The notes under the pieces were generated by a model that saw nothing but the letters and a program-made list of their open reading frames with translations, was not told the DNA's origin and did not search any database. Below, piece by piece: positions 1 to 11,518 of a stretch of DNA of 64,000 nucleotides (positions are counted from its first letter, which is position 1; each line of letters starts with the position of its first letter). Position numbers and translations under genes: made by a program. The stretch is from Latrodectus hesperus (Eukaryota > Arthropoda > Arachnida > Araneae > Theridiidae), in contig CM075860.1 of the NCBI GenBank assembly GCA_037975125.1, positions 22,251,274 through 22,315,273 on the forward strand, written 5' to 3'.

Positions 1-1370
1 TTAAAAATTTGAATTTTTTAAATTTCAAAATGTTCTTTCTACAAAGATAACACTTTTCTAAAAGTGTAATCTATGCAAACATTTTATCCAGAAATCAAGA
101 CTGAAATAGTATTAATTAACATTGATAAAATTATTATCTTGATTTTTACAATCTTTGTAACTAGACTTTTGAAATGCATAGCTTATACATAAATAAAATA
201 AGAGCAAAAATTTAAGTTTTGAATTTTTTTACATAAATATTATTTTTTAGTCAATACCTCCCCCCATATTTCCATCTTATGTCATAAACTCTCTTAAATT
301 AAACTTTAGTAATGTATTTAAAATTTCAACTAATGTCAATTAATTTTAAACCAAATTTTTGAACATTAAAACAAATTTTAAAATTTAAACATATCTGTAC
401 TGAATTGGTTTCGCAAGGTAAAATTTGTTATTGAATTTCTTCCGGAAATCTTAAAGTAATTTACTTTAAAGTAATGTTAGGAGTTCATTAAATAGTCAAG
501 CAAAAAAATATCAGGATTTTATCCAAACATCATTTATTTCTATTCAGTTCTTTTGAAGAAAAATTTTAGATTTTGAGTTGTTTCTTCTCAGAATATTTGA
601 ATTCTCCCGCAACACAATTTAGCATCCATGATTTAATTTAGAGAACTCGGCTGAAATTATTCAAATTAGAATCCCATTAAAAGTAGCAACATTCCAAAAT
701 AAAATATGAACTCTTATTTACATAGAATTTTATTGCATAAACAGCTTCCAAAATCAACAATAGACCATTTCTCATTTTTCAAATATCTCTATTTCAATAA
801 TTATTAGTTCCACTATAGTGTCTATATTTCCCATAAATTTATGATGTGAATTAGGAATTTGATTTATTTTCTTAAGACTGAAGGTGAATGATTTTTTTAG
901 AAACCAAATAAAATATATTTCATGTTTCTATATAACTTGTAGCTTCATTTTAAATTGGATATAAAAAGCAACTCCTCTTCATTTGGAATTGATCAAAAAG
1001 ATATTTGTCTTGTGCAATGACCTTTCAGGACTCAATCTTGAACTCATTTCCGTTATTAACAAGTCTTACAATTAAGACACATTAATTATTCAAAATGAGG
1101 AAGTATGCTCATGCTTTTACTTGTATTGAAAACTTTTGGGCATGTTTGGGCGTGTAGGGCCTTATTTGTATCTTTCACAAAGTGAATCATAATCTAATAT
1201 TTTACATTTATTACAAGCTTTATTCATGAATAAGAAATATTTTGCCAAAGATGTAGACGACATATCAAACTTTACTACACTCTAACAAAATTGCTTGCTT
1301 CATGTTTAATAATAAATTTATATATGAATGTATATTTTTTACAAATCCATAGAAACAAGCAATAAATAGT
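1..1370. other. AT-rich sequence without recognisable gene
   Basis: Long A/T runs and frequent stops in all frames. I see no conserved protein motif, no tRNA-like promoter boxes and no flanking repeats. Confidence 0.6.
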
Positions 1371-1374
1371 ACAG

Positions 1375-1620
1375 AAATCATAGGTCACTGCCCACAAGCT
1401 CAGAGAAAATATACTGCTGGCCACCGTCAATGCAAAACCCTGAAGGAAGCACGCGAATAACATGAAATTTACAACATGCATGAGCGGCGGTGAGATATGC
1501 AAATGATAATTTCAATGCAGACGCACATCACGCGTGCTTGTGGCTCCACTTCAAAGCGCTATTTAAGGCTGGGAGATTTTGACGATTTCAAGTTTGGCAA
1601 TAGTGTTTCTTTTGTGCTTT
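1375..1620 (+). promoter_or_regulatory. Promoter-like GC-richer patch
   Basis: This patch is clearly richer in G/C than its surroundings. It holds an exact octamer motif ATGCAAAT at 1497-1504, a palindrome CACGCGTG at 1529-1536 and a TATA-like TATTTAAG at 1560-1567, all in one orientation. Such spacing would suit a pol II promoter or the U3 part of an LTR. No gene or matching second LTR is visible downstream, where a Tc1-like remnant begins near 1700. Motif matches of this length also arise by chance. Confidence 0.25.
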
Positions 1621-1689
1621 TTTCAAAAAATAAATAAATAAATAATAAACGATCTTAATACTCGTAGAAAACAGCGATCATTTTTGATC

Positions 1690-2911
1690 AAGCGTCCGAT
1701 TTCGACAGAAGAAGGATAGTGACCTACCGAGATTGGATTGTCTACGAGTGGATTGTCTTTCAGGGAAATAGGTAGTCATATTGGACGAAACTAAGAACTG
1801 TAATGCGGATAAGTGATTGTTGGATGTAGGAGGGTTCGACGGTACGACCTCTGTTCGATCGCATTCACCTCAGTGCACCACTTCACGTTATGACTGGCCG
1901 AGTTGGCAGCCGATTGATTAGCGCTCTTGCCTTCGGTTCAACAATTCGGGAATTCGAATCCCATCTTTTGCACGGATGTTTGTAGTGGTTCGGAATCCAC
2001 TTTCAATCGTATGTCTCGGTATTATTAGCCCTCGTGTGCAAAAAATGAACGTTGAGCGACAAACAAACCAACAAACCAAACCACGTGATGACAGGCAAAT
2101 TGTGCGCATTGCAGTAACAGATCACTCAGTCACATCATGGCACATCACATTCAGTTTGTAACGCATCGCTCAGTGTCTGTGCATACTAATCCACGCCTTT
2201 TACAGTAGAGTGGTCTGTGCGCCAGATGTTTCTTTACTTACTCTTGACGCAGAAGAAAAATCATCTCGGCGACCAATGGTGCAATGAAAGAAGGCCGTGG
2301 ATGTCAGAATGGGAAGAACGTGTTTTTACTGACGAGTCACACTTCTGTCTGTAACATCACGATGGTCACATTTGAGTCTGACCACACCGTCGATAGAGGA
2401 TGCTGAAGAGCTTCGTTATGCACCGCCACACTAGGCATGCACTGGGTATTATGGTATGGTACTGGGTTATGGTAAGAGACGGTACTGGATATCACTTTCA
2501 CACTTCTCTAATACGTATTGCCGGCACTTTAACAGCCAGCGCTAGACGTATGAGGTATTGGTACCAGTTGTTTTTCCTTACATTCAGGGTTTGCACATTG
2601 CCCTATTTCAATGGGGTAGTGAGCGAACACACGCGGCACGCATATTGTCCAAGGGTTCTTCCTTAATCACCAGATTGAATTGCTTCCCTGGCCGGTTTGC
2701 TCTCCAGATCTTCCACCGAAGTACGTGGTTCATGTTTGCCCAAAGATTGACCCAGATTACAAGTTGATCTGCTACGGCAGATCAACTTTGGAAATGCGTG
2801 GAAGCTGCTTGGTCTGCTGTACCCCAATAACACATCCAAAGTTTCTTTGAATTAATGTGGGGGCGTGTGGCAGCGGTGTTCTACGACAATGGCGGCTATT
2901 CTGGCTATTGA
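1690..2911 (+). pseudogene. Tc1-like (DD34E) transposase, decayed
   Basis: Cut-and-paste transposase of the Tc1/mariner superfamily, read by eye across several frames. The N-terminal helix-turn-helix is recognisable from 1750 (GLSFREIGSHIG). After a SINE insertion come DRQIVRIAVTDHSVTS, then EWEERVFTDESHFCL near 2310-2345, which holds the first catalytic Asp. Next is a stretch at 2440-2500 (GIMVW, then RIAGTL). The second catalytic block, normally QQDNARPH, has become QWGSERTH near 2610, so that Asp is lost. The block CSPDLPP near 2700 keeps the third region in another frame. The C-terminus NGGYSGY ends at a TGA at 2909-2911. Several stops and frameshifts make the copy non-functional. Terminal inverted repeats were not identified, so the element limits are approximate. 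Confidence 0.8.
1895..2081 (+). repeat. SINE family A (tRNA-derived), nested in Tc1-like element
   Basis: A tRNA-like head starts with GGCCGAGTTGGCAGCC (A box) and carries a B box near 1953 (TTCGAATCCCA). The body ends in a TTTG/AAAC-rich tail. It is flanked by an 11-bp duplication, cacgttatgac at 1884-1894 and cacgtgatgac at 2082-2092 (one mismatch). The insertion splits the Tc1-like transposase reading, so it is younger than that element. Other copies are at 17749-17934, 38254-38428 and 50701-50877. Confidence 0.9.
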
Positions 2912-3415
2912 TTTTTGAAAGAACCACACTTTACAGAAGGCTATAAAGTTAATTTGATACTTGGTCAACATTTTATCTACAAAATAAATTTTGTGATATC
3001 TCTTGTCTTTCTTGAAGTTTTTTGGGTGGCAAGAAATGTAGAAAAAATTAAAATTTTTAACTTTAACTTACAATAGAGCTCGAAAAATAAATAAATGATG
3101 TCATTTGCTGCACGAACTAATTTTTAGTAAAGAAGCAAGTGCTGAAAGAGATTAAAACACGTATTTTGCTCTAATCTCAACTATGAGTTAAGCCATAGCC
3201 ATATTTTCTAATGTATTATAATCTTTACGGCACTATAAAAGATTTTATGCGCTAACAGTAGAAATCGTCTTGTGAGTCAAAGTGCGCTGAGCAAAGATTC
3301 CAATTTGCAGAATTTTGCACAAAAAATATGTTACATAGGCAGGTACTATGTGTTGACAGATTTTATAACTTGTTTATAATAGTTTTATCAAACTTACTAT
3401 TTTCTGGCTTTAAAA
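2912..3415. other. AT-rich sequence, nothing recognised
   Basis: Possible 3' untranslated end of the Tc1-like element up to about 3050, then AT-rich sequence. No reading frame or repeat was recognised. Confidence 0.5.
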
Positions 3416-3423
3416 CTAGAATA

Positions 3424-3489
3424 CGATACACTGTTTTCATGTGACAATACACTGCGATACACTGTTTTCAATACGATACACTGTTTTCA
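3424..3489 (+). repeat. Three exact 16-bp repeats
   Basis: The word cgatacactgttttca occurs exactly at 3424-3439, 3455-3470 and 3474-3489. The spacers contain catgtgac and the related cacatgac. Confidence 0.8.
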
Positions 3490-3552
3490 CATGACACCAG
3501 ATGGTGTCATGCTTCATTTGCTTTGCAATATAAAACAGGTAAGCATAACTTT

Positions 3553-3905
3553 TTATACGTATTTAATGTGTCGCGGAAGGACAATTTGTATTACAAATAC
3601 CTCTATGTTACCTTTAGAGAGAATATGAGAAGCTGTCACATGTGAAGATTGGAACAAGAACAGAGATACTTTTTTTAACGAATCTAATGCATTTTTAATA
3701 TAAACACCATGGGTTGATTTTGAAGTGCTACTATTTATAGTTGTTCTAGATTTAAATTCTTCTATAACAACAATATCAATTGAAAAATAGAAAAAAAATC
3801 TCAAATTGTGGAAGATTTGTGATATTTATCGTTTCATCAAGGGCTAAGCTTAATGCAGTACAGTTCTTCAAATCATTTTTAAAATTATATTCAAGAAATG
3901 TATTT
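3553..3905 (-). pseudogene. hAT transposase fragment (GTF2IRD2-like)
   Basis: Read on the minus strand, the segment encodes STHGVYIKNALDS and, further upstream in the frame, a Leu-rich stretch. The nucleotide sequence aligns along its length with the hAT element at 50.1-51.9 kb: both contain the sense of gaatctaatgcatttttaat, then the words for a helix around LAL..SIDVTDLPQI. In this family the region lies between the zinc-finger N-terminus and the catalytic CTDG block. Only a few hundred bases remain and no termini were found. A 29-bp stretch is duplicated in tandem at about 3877-3928. Confidence 0.6.
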
Positions 3906-4725
3906 TAAAATTATACTCAAGAGATGAATGGAAATGGATATTCAAGTGAGCAATTAGATCGTCACCCTGGTTATTTTGAATTTAATGTGGGGATATGTTG
4001 GGAGCAGTTGACATAAAAGCCTGCTGTTATAACCAAGTTCACAATATGAAGATTCAATTATAACCAAAATACCTTGATAAACCAGAAATTGCGGAGACCG
4101 ACTCATCCTACGACTTGCTGGCATAGCGCCAACTGCTTCATTATCTCCATCCTCCCTTGTAAGACAGCAACTTCACAGTGATATGTGTCAGTCCATTCCA
4201 TTGCAATGTGCATGTATGAACTGCGATCACTGAGCACTTTACAGGCACTGCCACTCTCTGTTATACAAATTTAATGTAGTGTCGCGCTTGGTGTCATTGG
4301 ATTGAAACCATGTGTAGCAGTTGAGCTTTGATCCATCATCTGACATAAAGATCAATCCAGATCAGTTTGATTGAAATTCAGTTTGAACTGTGAAGGCAGT
4401 CACGTATGTATGTGGTGACCCTATCATGAATTTCTCAATCCTGCTCTCGCAGTATGTTGTTCACCGCTCCCATAACTGGTCTGATAATAGGACATTACAG
4501 TGTACAACGTACTCTGACACCACACTTGACAGTGTGGCAGTATGTTTGTAATATTTTTCAGCAGTATGTGTTGTCACTTATAGTGGGGCTCGCAAAAGCC
4601 ATTTTCTACAGGCTATCACTCGCACACACTCAGGGTCTATTTTACAGTTCCACCAAATATATTTTTATTTTTCCTTGCTGAATCCATTCACAGATTTACC
4701 ATCGATCGAGCATATTTTTGATCAC
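3906..4725. other. No recognisable gene
   Basis: Mixed-composition sequence, somewhat less AT-rich than the flanks between 4080 and 4660. No family motif was recognised on either strand. It could be an old repeat. Confidence 0.45.
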
Positions 4726-5110
4726 TCTTCCTAGTTAGGCAGCTTTCTCCTGGCAGGGTCACCCAAGGCGTGAAGGCCATTCCATTATACCCAGTTAAAG
4801 CATAAAGGCAAAGGACAAAGTCGGACTTCTTCCCTCGGGCGTCCAAGGTCTTGCACCAACAGAAGCCGCTTTTTTCTCCATTTACCATGAATCATTCACC
4901 CACAGTTTTGATGGGTCAGAAGGTGTTCCCTGTGTGCCACAGGTGTAATTTCCTCCAAGCTTCTCCAGACCATCTGCTCTCCTGTCCAGGTTTGGAGAAG
5001 AGAGATCTTTTGAAAGCCCTGCGCTGGTTCGGGACTTTCTCTGGGCGAACGATCTACTGGACTTGGTCTAGATTGCACTAGATCAAGTGGAATAAGGAAC
5101 AACAACAAGT
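4726..5110 (+). pseudogene. LINE ORF2 C-terminus, RNase H/zinc-knuckle tail
   Basis: The C-terminal tail of a non-LTR retrotransposon polyprotein. The segment VFPVCHRCNFLQASPDHLLSC at 4918-4980 gives the CxxC...H...C knuckle that follows the RNase H domain in this LINE family. After a frameshift near 5035 the frame reads FLWANDLLDLV and stops at TAG 5069-5071. The same ending (LMDLV stop) is found at 14749. A hairpin spans the stop (5061-5088), and the element ends in an AAC-type tail at about 5100-5110. Reverse transcriptase and endonuclease are absent: a 5'-truncated dead copy. Confidence 0.7.
5061..5088 (+). other. LINE 3' hairpin over the stop codon
   Basis: Arms acttggtctag (5061-5071) and ctagatcaagt (5078-5088) pair over 11 bp with one G-U, loop of 6 nt. 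It matches the hairpin at 14739-14765, with two compensatory base-pair differences. Confidence 0.6.
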
Positions 5111-5930
5111 TGGGCAGCAAAATATTTTGGTCAAGTTAAAGGAACAAATACTGCTATTGTGAAATGAGATATCATTAAAGACTCGGATGTTTTAATGCCG
5201 TACAATCACATCACTTATTAAAAGGGTACTGCAACCTATATTCACTTGTTAAAGGAGTACTAAACAATATTTTTATGTTAATAAAACAGGAAGAATTCCG
5301 TATTATGAATTTAAAATGTTATGTAAATTATTACTAATATCATCGTATAGTAAATTTTAAAAATATCTCCAAAATTCAAACATTTTGTATATGAAAAGTT
5401 TTGAATGCCATTACTTATAAATCTAAGAAATAGGATTTGCGTTATATCCATCTTGATTGTTTTCGATGACTTCATATCACAATTTGTAGTAAACAATGAA
5501 CACCAAACTTACGATTTTATAATTTAATTTATGTCTGAAATTTATAATTATATTTTTTCAAACATAAATGCTTTAACTATATCTTAAGCATTTACGAATT
5601 TAGTACATGTGGGCTATAAATTACGATACATGAACAAATCAGTTGTAAAATGTAAACTAATTTAAAATTAAGCAAATATTTTTAGCACTTACTATGTAAA
5701 ATTGTTTAAGACTTTAAATTATTAGAGGAAAATTTGTTTCTAATCTGAAATCGTTGTACGTAAAAAATATAAAAAATATAATGAAATATTACTTAGGTTT
5801 ACTATAGCCGATAGAATTAATGCGTAAACGGTTGTGAAACTTTGGTATTTGCTCCTTAATGGTACCAGGAGCACTTAAATCAGGTCATGCTTGCAATTTC
5901 TTCCCAAAGAGATATAACTGTTTGAAGGAC
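5111..5930. other. AT-rich sequence, nothing recognised
   Basis: No motif, repeat or long open frame recognised on either strand. Confidence 0.55.
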
Positions 5931-5933
5931 ACC

Positions 5934-6265
5934 TAAACTGGCCTTCTTCTGCTGAAAAATCTGCTCAAGCACCTGAACTCATTAAGAAAACTCATTTGTC
6001 TCGAAACGAGTTCACCCCTACAAAATTTCCAGTTGCTATCGTGTCTGATTCTTATCGAAATAAAAATGTTTAAAAGAAACAGAAAGTCTGTTAAAGCCTA
6101 ATAAGAAGGAACTAATTATTTCCATTTGGCACAGTGTAATGAAAATAACCATGGTGCCCTGGTTATTAGGGCATCGTTTTCCACATTGGAATTTAAAGAA
6201 TTCGAAACCTGACTTAACTGAATATCCATCATATTTACTCAAGGCAGATGAGACGCATTCAATAA
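5934..6265 (+). pseudogene. Unassigned coding remnant, tentatively globin-like
   Basis: Two adjacent segments read like protein. In 5934-6071 one frame is open (EGHLNWPSSAEKSAQAPEL and on), with no family recognised. From 6073 a second frame reads ESLLKPNKKELIISIWHSV, resembling a globin A helix (Leu-x-x-Lys-x-Leu-Ile-x-x-x-Trp-x-x-Val). One base of shift later, 6144-6200 reads GALVIRASFSTLEFKEF, resembling the B/C helices. A following stretch LLKADE would place Asp where the distal His is expected. This is inference from eye alignment across a frameshift, and the similarity may be accidental. No splice sites or C-terminal half were found. Confidence 0.15.
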
Positions 6266-9190
6266 ATTGTGATCACAATATCCACTAAGTGAAAAATTAC
6301 TTCTGGGTGACGCAGGTCAAGTTTTAGGGGGTCTTCTACCTACTTCTTAATTACGAATTCTCCCAATCGGCAGCAACCATCTAACTGGTAATGCCCAACT
6401 GTATGCTAGGAATGGTATAGTATGCTTGTCAATTATAGATGGATTTGTGCTAAGGTACTCGAATGTACATACCTGCTAATGTTTGTTGGAAGATTTTTAG
6501 TCAAATTGTCAGCTGTTTTCATATAGGAAAGAATAAATTCTGGAAAATGTTCTAACACAGAGATAAATAATTAAAGGTACATAAGTCAGACAATACTTAT
6601 CTTTAAAATTACGACCATATCTGGGATCTAATATGTTATGTTGTTAAAATTGTTGGTTAAGTTATTAAAAAAAAAAAACTTTTTTACTATGCTTGTGGTC
6701 GTACTAGTGGGACGTTGTGATTCTCCAGGATTTTGGCTAGTAATTGAGTGCATGAGCAATGTACATAAATGAAAAGAGAGGCATTGTTTTCTTTATAACA
6801 TGCAAACAATATTTCACAGTTTATTTTTCCAACCATCAATATAAGACACAAAAATATAATTATATTTACTTAGAACTCTGCAGCAAGGAAAAGATGCACC
6901 TAGTAAAAAGGTTTAGGCAGTGAAAAAAATCAAGGAATTTTTGCTGTGGCAGGGGAGATGATTGGCCAAGGAGCTAGGCCTAATGGCTAAACGTGGCATG
7001 AGTCATAGGGAGAAGAATTGCTGGTAAATGAGGCGTGTATTTTGCAGGGACAAAATGCTGTAATGTCTGATACATCAAAATCAGCGATGAATGGATGCCA
7101 AAATTGTAGAAGGTCGCACTAGTGTGAGAACAGGTTGTCCCTACCGTGGGGTCGTGGAATAGGATGTAGACCGTCAATGCCGGATCTAACTCATGAGAGG
7201 AGAATGCTACCAGTCTTCACAAAATCGTATCTGGACCAGTCAACAATTTGAGGCTAGATAACTTGGAAAGCAGCTCCAACAGGAAAGCACTACAGAAGTG
7301 AAGCCGATTCATTCCATTCTCCCATTTGCTGCTAGAGGCTGTGAGATCCTCGGTGAATTAGAAGACGGAAACACCAGCACCACAGATAAGAAGGAAGACT
7401 AGAGAACACAGCAAGGAGCAGAGAGCATGCCAATATAGAATTTACCAGAAAATTACATCATATTGATTCGAAGATTGAGTAATATGGTTTCAGCTCTCTA
7501 GTCAAGAAAGAAAGACCACGGCGATAAAACTTCAACTTTCGTCCATGCCGCCTCACAGGTGAGAGAGGAGAAAGGGAAATTCCCTAATACTGTGGAGAAA
7601 ACCTTATGCTGCCAACGGTTGTAAAAGAAAAGGTTCGGAAGTAGCACAACAAGAGGGCACTGCAAACAGCATCAGCAAATAAGAAGTTGGCAAGGGCAGG
7701 AATTATGTGAAGTAGCATCACATAATATTTCAAAGATAAAGTAGTAAGCTTCAATAGGCCTGATGTGTCAGGTATGAAAACTTATTTAGTAGGGCATTCA
7801 TAAAATCTTTCACACCTCAAGCTTACAGCCTAGTAATATAAATTCGGTTTTATTATTAAAATGCTTATGTAGTTTATCAAACTTGATTTATATAAATATA
7901 AAATTTTGCTCAATACATTTTGTTAGTTAAGAATTTCACATTTTATTCATTACACACAAAAAAATTCTCAAAGAAATGAAATAATTCTAAATATAGAAAT
8001 ATTTAAATTCCATCTCCTTTGCAATATGATGTCGTCTTCTGGATATTTGTTGGAACTCATAAATTTCTGGTTATGAAATGGCTTACAATGTCCTTCGAAA
8101 TAGCTGCAGTTAAAAAATTTACTTTAAGGAAGGGAAACAGAGAATTTGATGCATAGTTTTTCTACTATTTGTCTTTTTAAAAAATGTCTGTGTAAAATGT
8201 TCATTGGAAAATTAAAATTGAGAGTCCGTTCATAAAAATTAAAAAAAGTATTCTTTCATTTAAAATTAATAATAATAAATGCAATAATTTTATGCAACAA
8301 AGCAAGTAATTTTATGACACAAAATTTCTCTGGATGGCTCATTAAAATGTGCTTCGGAAAACATTCTGAAAACAATCAAGTGAAACTGTAAACATATCGA
8401 AGCAAATAAGATAAAATTCAGTACTAAAATTTAATGTATCGTTTGTATATTTATACTTAATGAGATCATATTTTACGATGTGTAAGACTCAACCTATTTT
8501 TTATGTACATATTTGAAGGATAAAAATTTAATGCTCTTCATCTTATAATGAATTTACAACAGTTTACATATAAATACAACATATTTGTACAACAAATACC
8601 TTATTTATTTACTTATAAATATTATTCTCTGGATATACCTAGTATAGCTGGTAAATAACAGCTTTTAAACATCTTCGTCAATACCCATCGATAAAAGAAA
8701 ACTCACTTGAAACCTCTTCTAATTCAACATCCTCATACAGCACATCGTCCTGTGAAGGTATGTTCACTGTGAAGTGTGTTCCACTGCCGCACATCTTAAA
8801 TGATTTAATCACGGTTATATAGCTATCACATTTTATGTTTACTGTGCGTTGCTATTTTAGATCCTTTGCCTGATTCCACCAATCTTTTATCATTTATTCA
8901 AATGGACTGTCTCAAAATACCTCTCATAGTTCTATTTTAATGTTCTTCAGAGCACGCGATCTCACTTAATTTGTGTGCTATGTTACAGCGATGCTGACGT
9001 TCTTTAAGAACTATAACTTTCTAATAAATTTAAGAAAACTGAACTGTAGAAATTTCACATACTTAAAATTCACTCACAAAGTTTGGAAAGTTGAAACGGA
9101 TTCACCTGTGATCGTCAATGACAGCACATTCAGCAGAAGTTTACCTAACTGTAATATTCTTATACCTCTATGAAAAAATAAAAAATTCAC
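6266..9190. other. No recognisable gene; GC-richer block 6900-7720
   Basis: Mostly AT-rich. The block at about 6900-7720 is purine-rich on the plus strand and clearly less AT-rich, which suggests an old, unclassified repeat or untranslated sequence. I recognised no domain in it. A poly-A run lies at 6668-6678. Confidence 0.45.
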
Positions 9191-9192
9191 AT

Positions 9193-9431
9193 GTTACCAT
9201 GGATGTAATGGTCTGGAGAAAACTTCCTCTCCCTCCAGATCAATGTCAAAATCGAGGGAGAGGATCTTCTGGTGGTGCCATCTATCGGAGGACTCTTTGA
9301 GTGTGGTCTTACTTTCACCTTCGAGGTGCTCTGGTTAAACGAAAGGCGCACCCTACGTACTTAAATTCACTTAGGCATCGTCAGAGCGAGGTTGGCTTGC
9401 CCAAGTGTCATAAGTAGCAACAAGAACGAAA
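9193..9431 (+). repeat. SINE family C, 5'-truncated
   Basis: Matches the body and 3' end of family C: the ggtggtgccatctatcggag block, then tttcaccttcgaggtgctct, then the terminal ggcttg hairpin word and tcataagtagcaacaag. The tRNA-like head is missing. Full-length relatives are at 18816-19483, 34861-35230 and 56373-56807. Confidence 0.85.
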
Positions 9432-10023
9432 AAATAGCATAGCTCCGATTAGAGGCAATTTCCTGAAATGAAAGCATTCATAAACTGTGAATATTGACTT
9501 ATAAGGCGCAGTATCAACGTAAAGAGAACTTCCTTTTTACAAACCTATCTTCAAAGAAAAATTGCATCGTTTTCAGTTGCAGCTTTATTGAACATTAATA
9601 TTTTGTTCTATTAATTGGAACATTAAATTTTCTAAGCTTTAACCCACAAATTATGCGCAAAATAGACTTAAATGAATACATTTTTCTGAATCGATAAAAA
9701 CAAACTACTTTTACATCGTATAGTGTTCTAATCTAGTGTTAGAGTTTTACATATGTTCACGCACACAATTAGCAGAATGTATTTTGAAATTTCTCTTTCG
9801 TTATGTTTCGCTTTTTGCATATTCGTCAGCTGTGCAGTCAACTGCAGTAAACATGAGTTAAAACTTTTATGAATCATCAATATTCAGTTCTATGAATGAT
9901 CATACAGTGTTCTATGAATGATGAATGCATTAAAACTTTTTCAATATTATGTTCTTCCTCTCATTTACCTTTCTCACTTTTTGCATTACATTAAACATGG
10001 CTTTGTAGTTAATTGTTGATTCG
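9432..10023. other. AT-rich sequence, nothing recognised
   Basis: No motif or repeat recognised. A short local duplication of ttctatgaatgat occurs near 9889-9925. Confidence 0.5.
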
Positions 10024-10035
10024 TAACGTTTTAAT

Positions 10036-10429
10036 GTTGTTGTTGTTGCATATGACACTTGGACAAGCCAAGCCCGCTATGCCTTTAGCAGCGAATTAAG
10101 TTAATAGAGAGCATCTTTCGATTGGATCAGAGCACCACGAAGGCGAAAGTACGACTTTCTCTATTAAGGAGCCTCGTCATTTTGAACCACTGTCAGGTGA
10201 CGAAGCCACACCTGAGATGGCACCCAGCTCTCCACATCCACGCCACACCAGCGGAAGGACTTTGGACGTCACATATTAACGTGGACACGTCCCCAACCCA
10301 CGGAGTTCCAGCAACCCAGGGAAGGAGTGTACACCGTGGTCACCCTCCCAACCACTGCCCGCGGCAAATGATGCTTCTCTTTGCTGAGCTTACGGGAAGC
10401 GGCGTGAAGCTACTGAGCCCCTGGAGCTC
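10036..10429 (-). repeat. SINE family D, full-length
   Basis: Written here tail-first. A GTT-rich tail (10036-10052) is followed by about 130 bp shared with family C, then an unrelated body. It ends with a tRNA-like head whose minus-strand sequence carries an A-box-like GGCTCAGTRGCTT. It is flanked by a 12-bp duplication with one mismatch: taacgttttaat at 10024-10035 and taatgttttaat at 10430-10441. Second copy at 32948-33347 and a remnant at 38066-38600. An open frame through it is not a gene. Confidence 0.88.
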
Positions 10430-10441
10430 TAATGTTTTAAT

Positions 10442-10980
10442 AATTATCGTATTTTCAAGAAAATAAAGCAATGAACGAATGACTCATTCCCGAGAACATC
10501 ATAACAGCGAATAAAAGCTGGAATAGCTAAGCTGTTACTCTTTGATAGTTTGTCACCAAAAAGTCCAATTTATATAAATAAAATTTTATTCTATCTCATT
10601 TTTTAAGAAGTTTCGCGAATAAAATGAAACTGATTAGTATTTCAATCTCTGAATAACTTAAAATGAAATCTATTTCATTTCCAAATTTGTTGGCGCCAGC
10701 GATTAGATTGTTGGTTATTTTTTCCATTCGCCAAGTGCGCCAACAACCCCAAAGGCTGTGGAATAAAAACTTCTGTTTTGTGGTAGTTATAATTCGTTTG
10801 TTGTTACCATGCAGACTTGCTTGAGTGCGGGTCTGCTCCTTAATAAAACTTTATATGAATCGTAATAAAACATTATTTTAAGAATAGTAAACTATAACAT
10901 TTATGGTGAATTAAAAATCTAGTTAACTTCAATATAATCTCGCTTTAATGTTGCTTATGACACCTCCACTCTATTCTACT
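10442..10980. other. AT-rich sequence, nothing recognised
   Basis: No gene or repeat family recognised. Confidence 0.5.
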
Positions 10981-10988
10981 CTCTAAAG

Positions 10989-11510
10989 CATGGGTTCCCA
11001 AACTTTTTTTTCTCGTGGATCACTTTTAAAATTCTACTATTTTCGGTACACCCCCTGCTGTTGCATTTCTACTGTATTCCCAAAACACCTAAAAAATATC
11101 ACCCTAAATGCATGCAAAATGGTTTGCAGATAATTACAAAAGAAGCTTTCTATATCAGAGCTCATTTCATCAATACGTCTTTGTACAGTGTTGTTACTTA
11201 AAGGAATTCTTTTGAGTTTGTCAAATGGAGGTTTGTGCAGTCTCGACATGTGGTGTACACTTGTACTATTATCTATTGTTCTATTCAATTCTGTGTATGA
11301 ACTGATTCTCCAATATTTTTGAGTACCAACATAGTGAATGATGCTACCTACCTACGTTGATAGGGAAATCCAAGCCAACATTTTTTGTTCTTTCTTATGG
11401 AAACCAGGAGATTTTTCTTGGATCCCCACTTACAGCTTGTGAACCCCTGTTTTCTTTCAACGTCTAAGTGGACCCCTAGGGGTCCACCTGAACCACTTTG
11501 GGAACCTATG
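10989..11510 (-). mobile_element. hAT deletion derivative (ZBED5-like)
   Basis: Both ends match as inverted repeats: catgggttcccaaac at the left and, read inward, cataggttcccaaagtgg at the right. Eight-base flanks agree at six positions (ctctaaag 10981-10988, cactagag 11511-11518), as expected for an 8-bp hAT duplication. On the minus strand, 11037-11288 encodes KRIPLSNNTVQRRIDEMSSD, the N-terminal region of ZBED5/SCAND3-type hAT transposases that precedes the catalytic domain. The rest of the transposase is deleted, leaving 522 bp. It could only move using a transposase supplied elsewhere. Confidence 0.85.
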
Positions 11511-11518
11511 CACTAGAG

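Noticed and set aside
1275..1502. 75-codon minus frame with hydrophobic character
   Set aside because: No family, and it overlaps the promoter-like patch; length is as expected by chance.
10122..10466. 114-codon plus-strand frame
   Set aside because: It lies wholly within SINE D, and the other D copy at 33 kb does not keep it.
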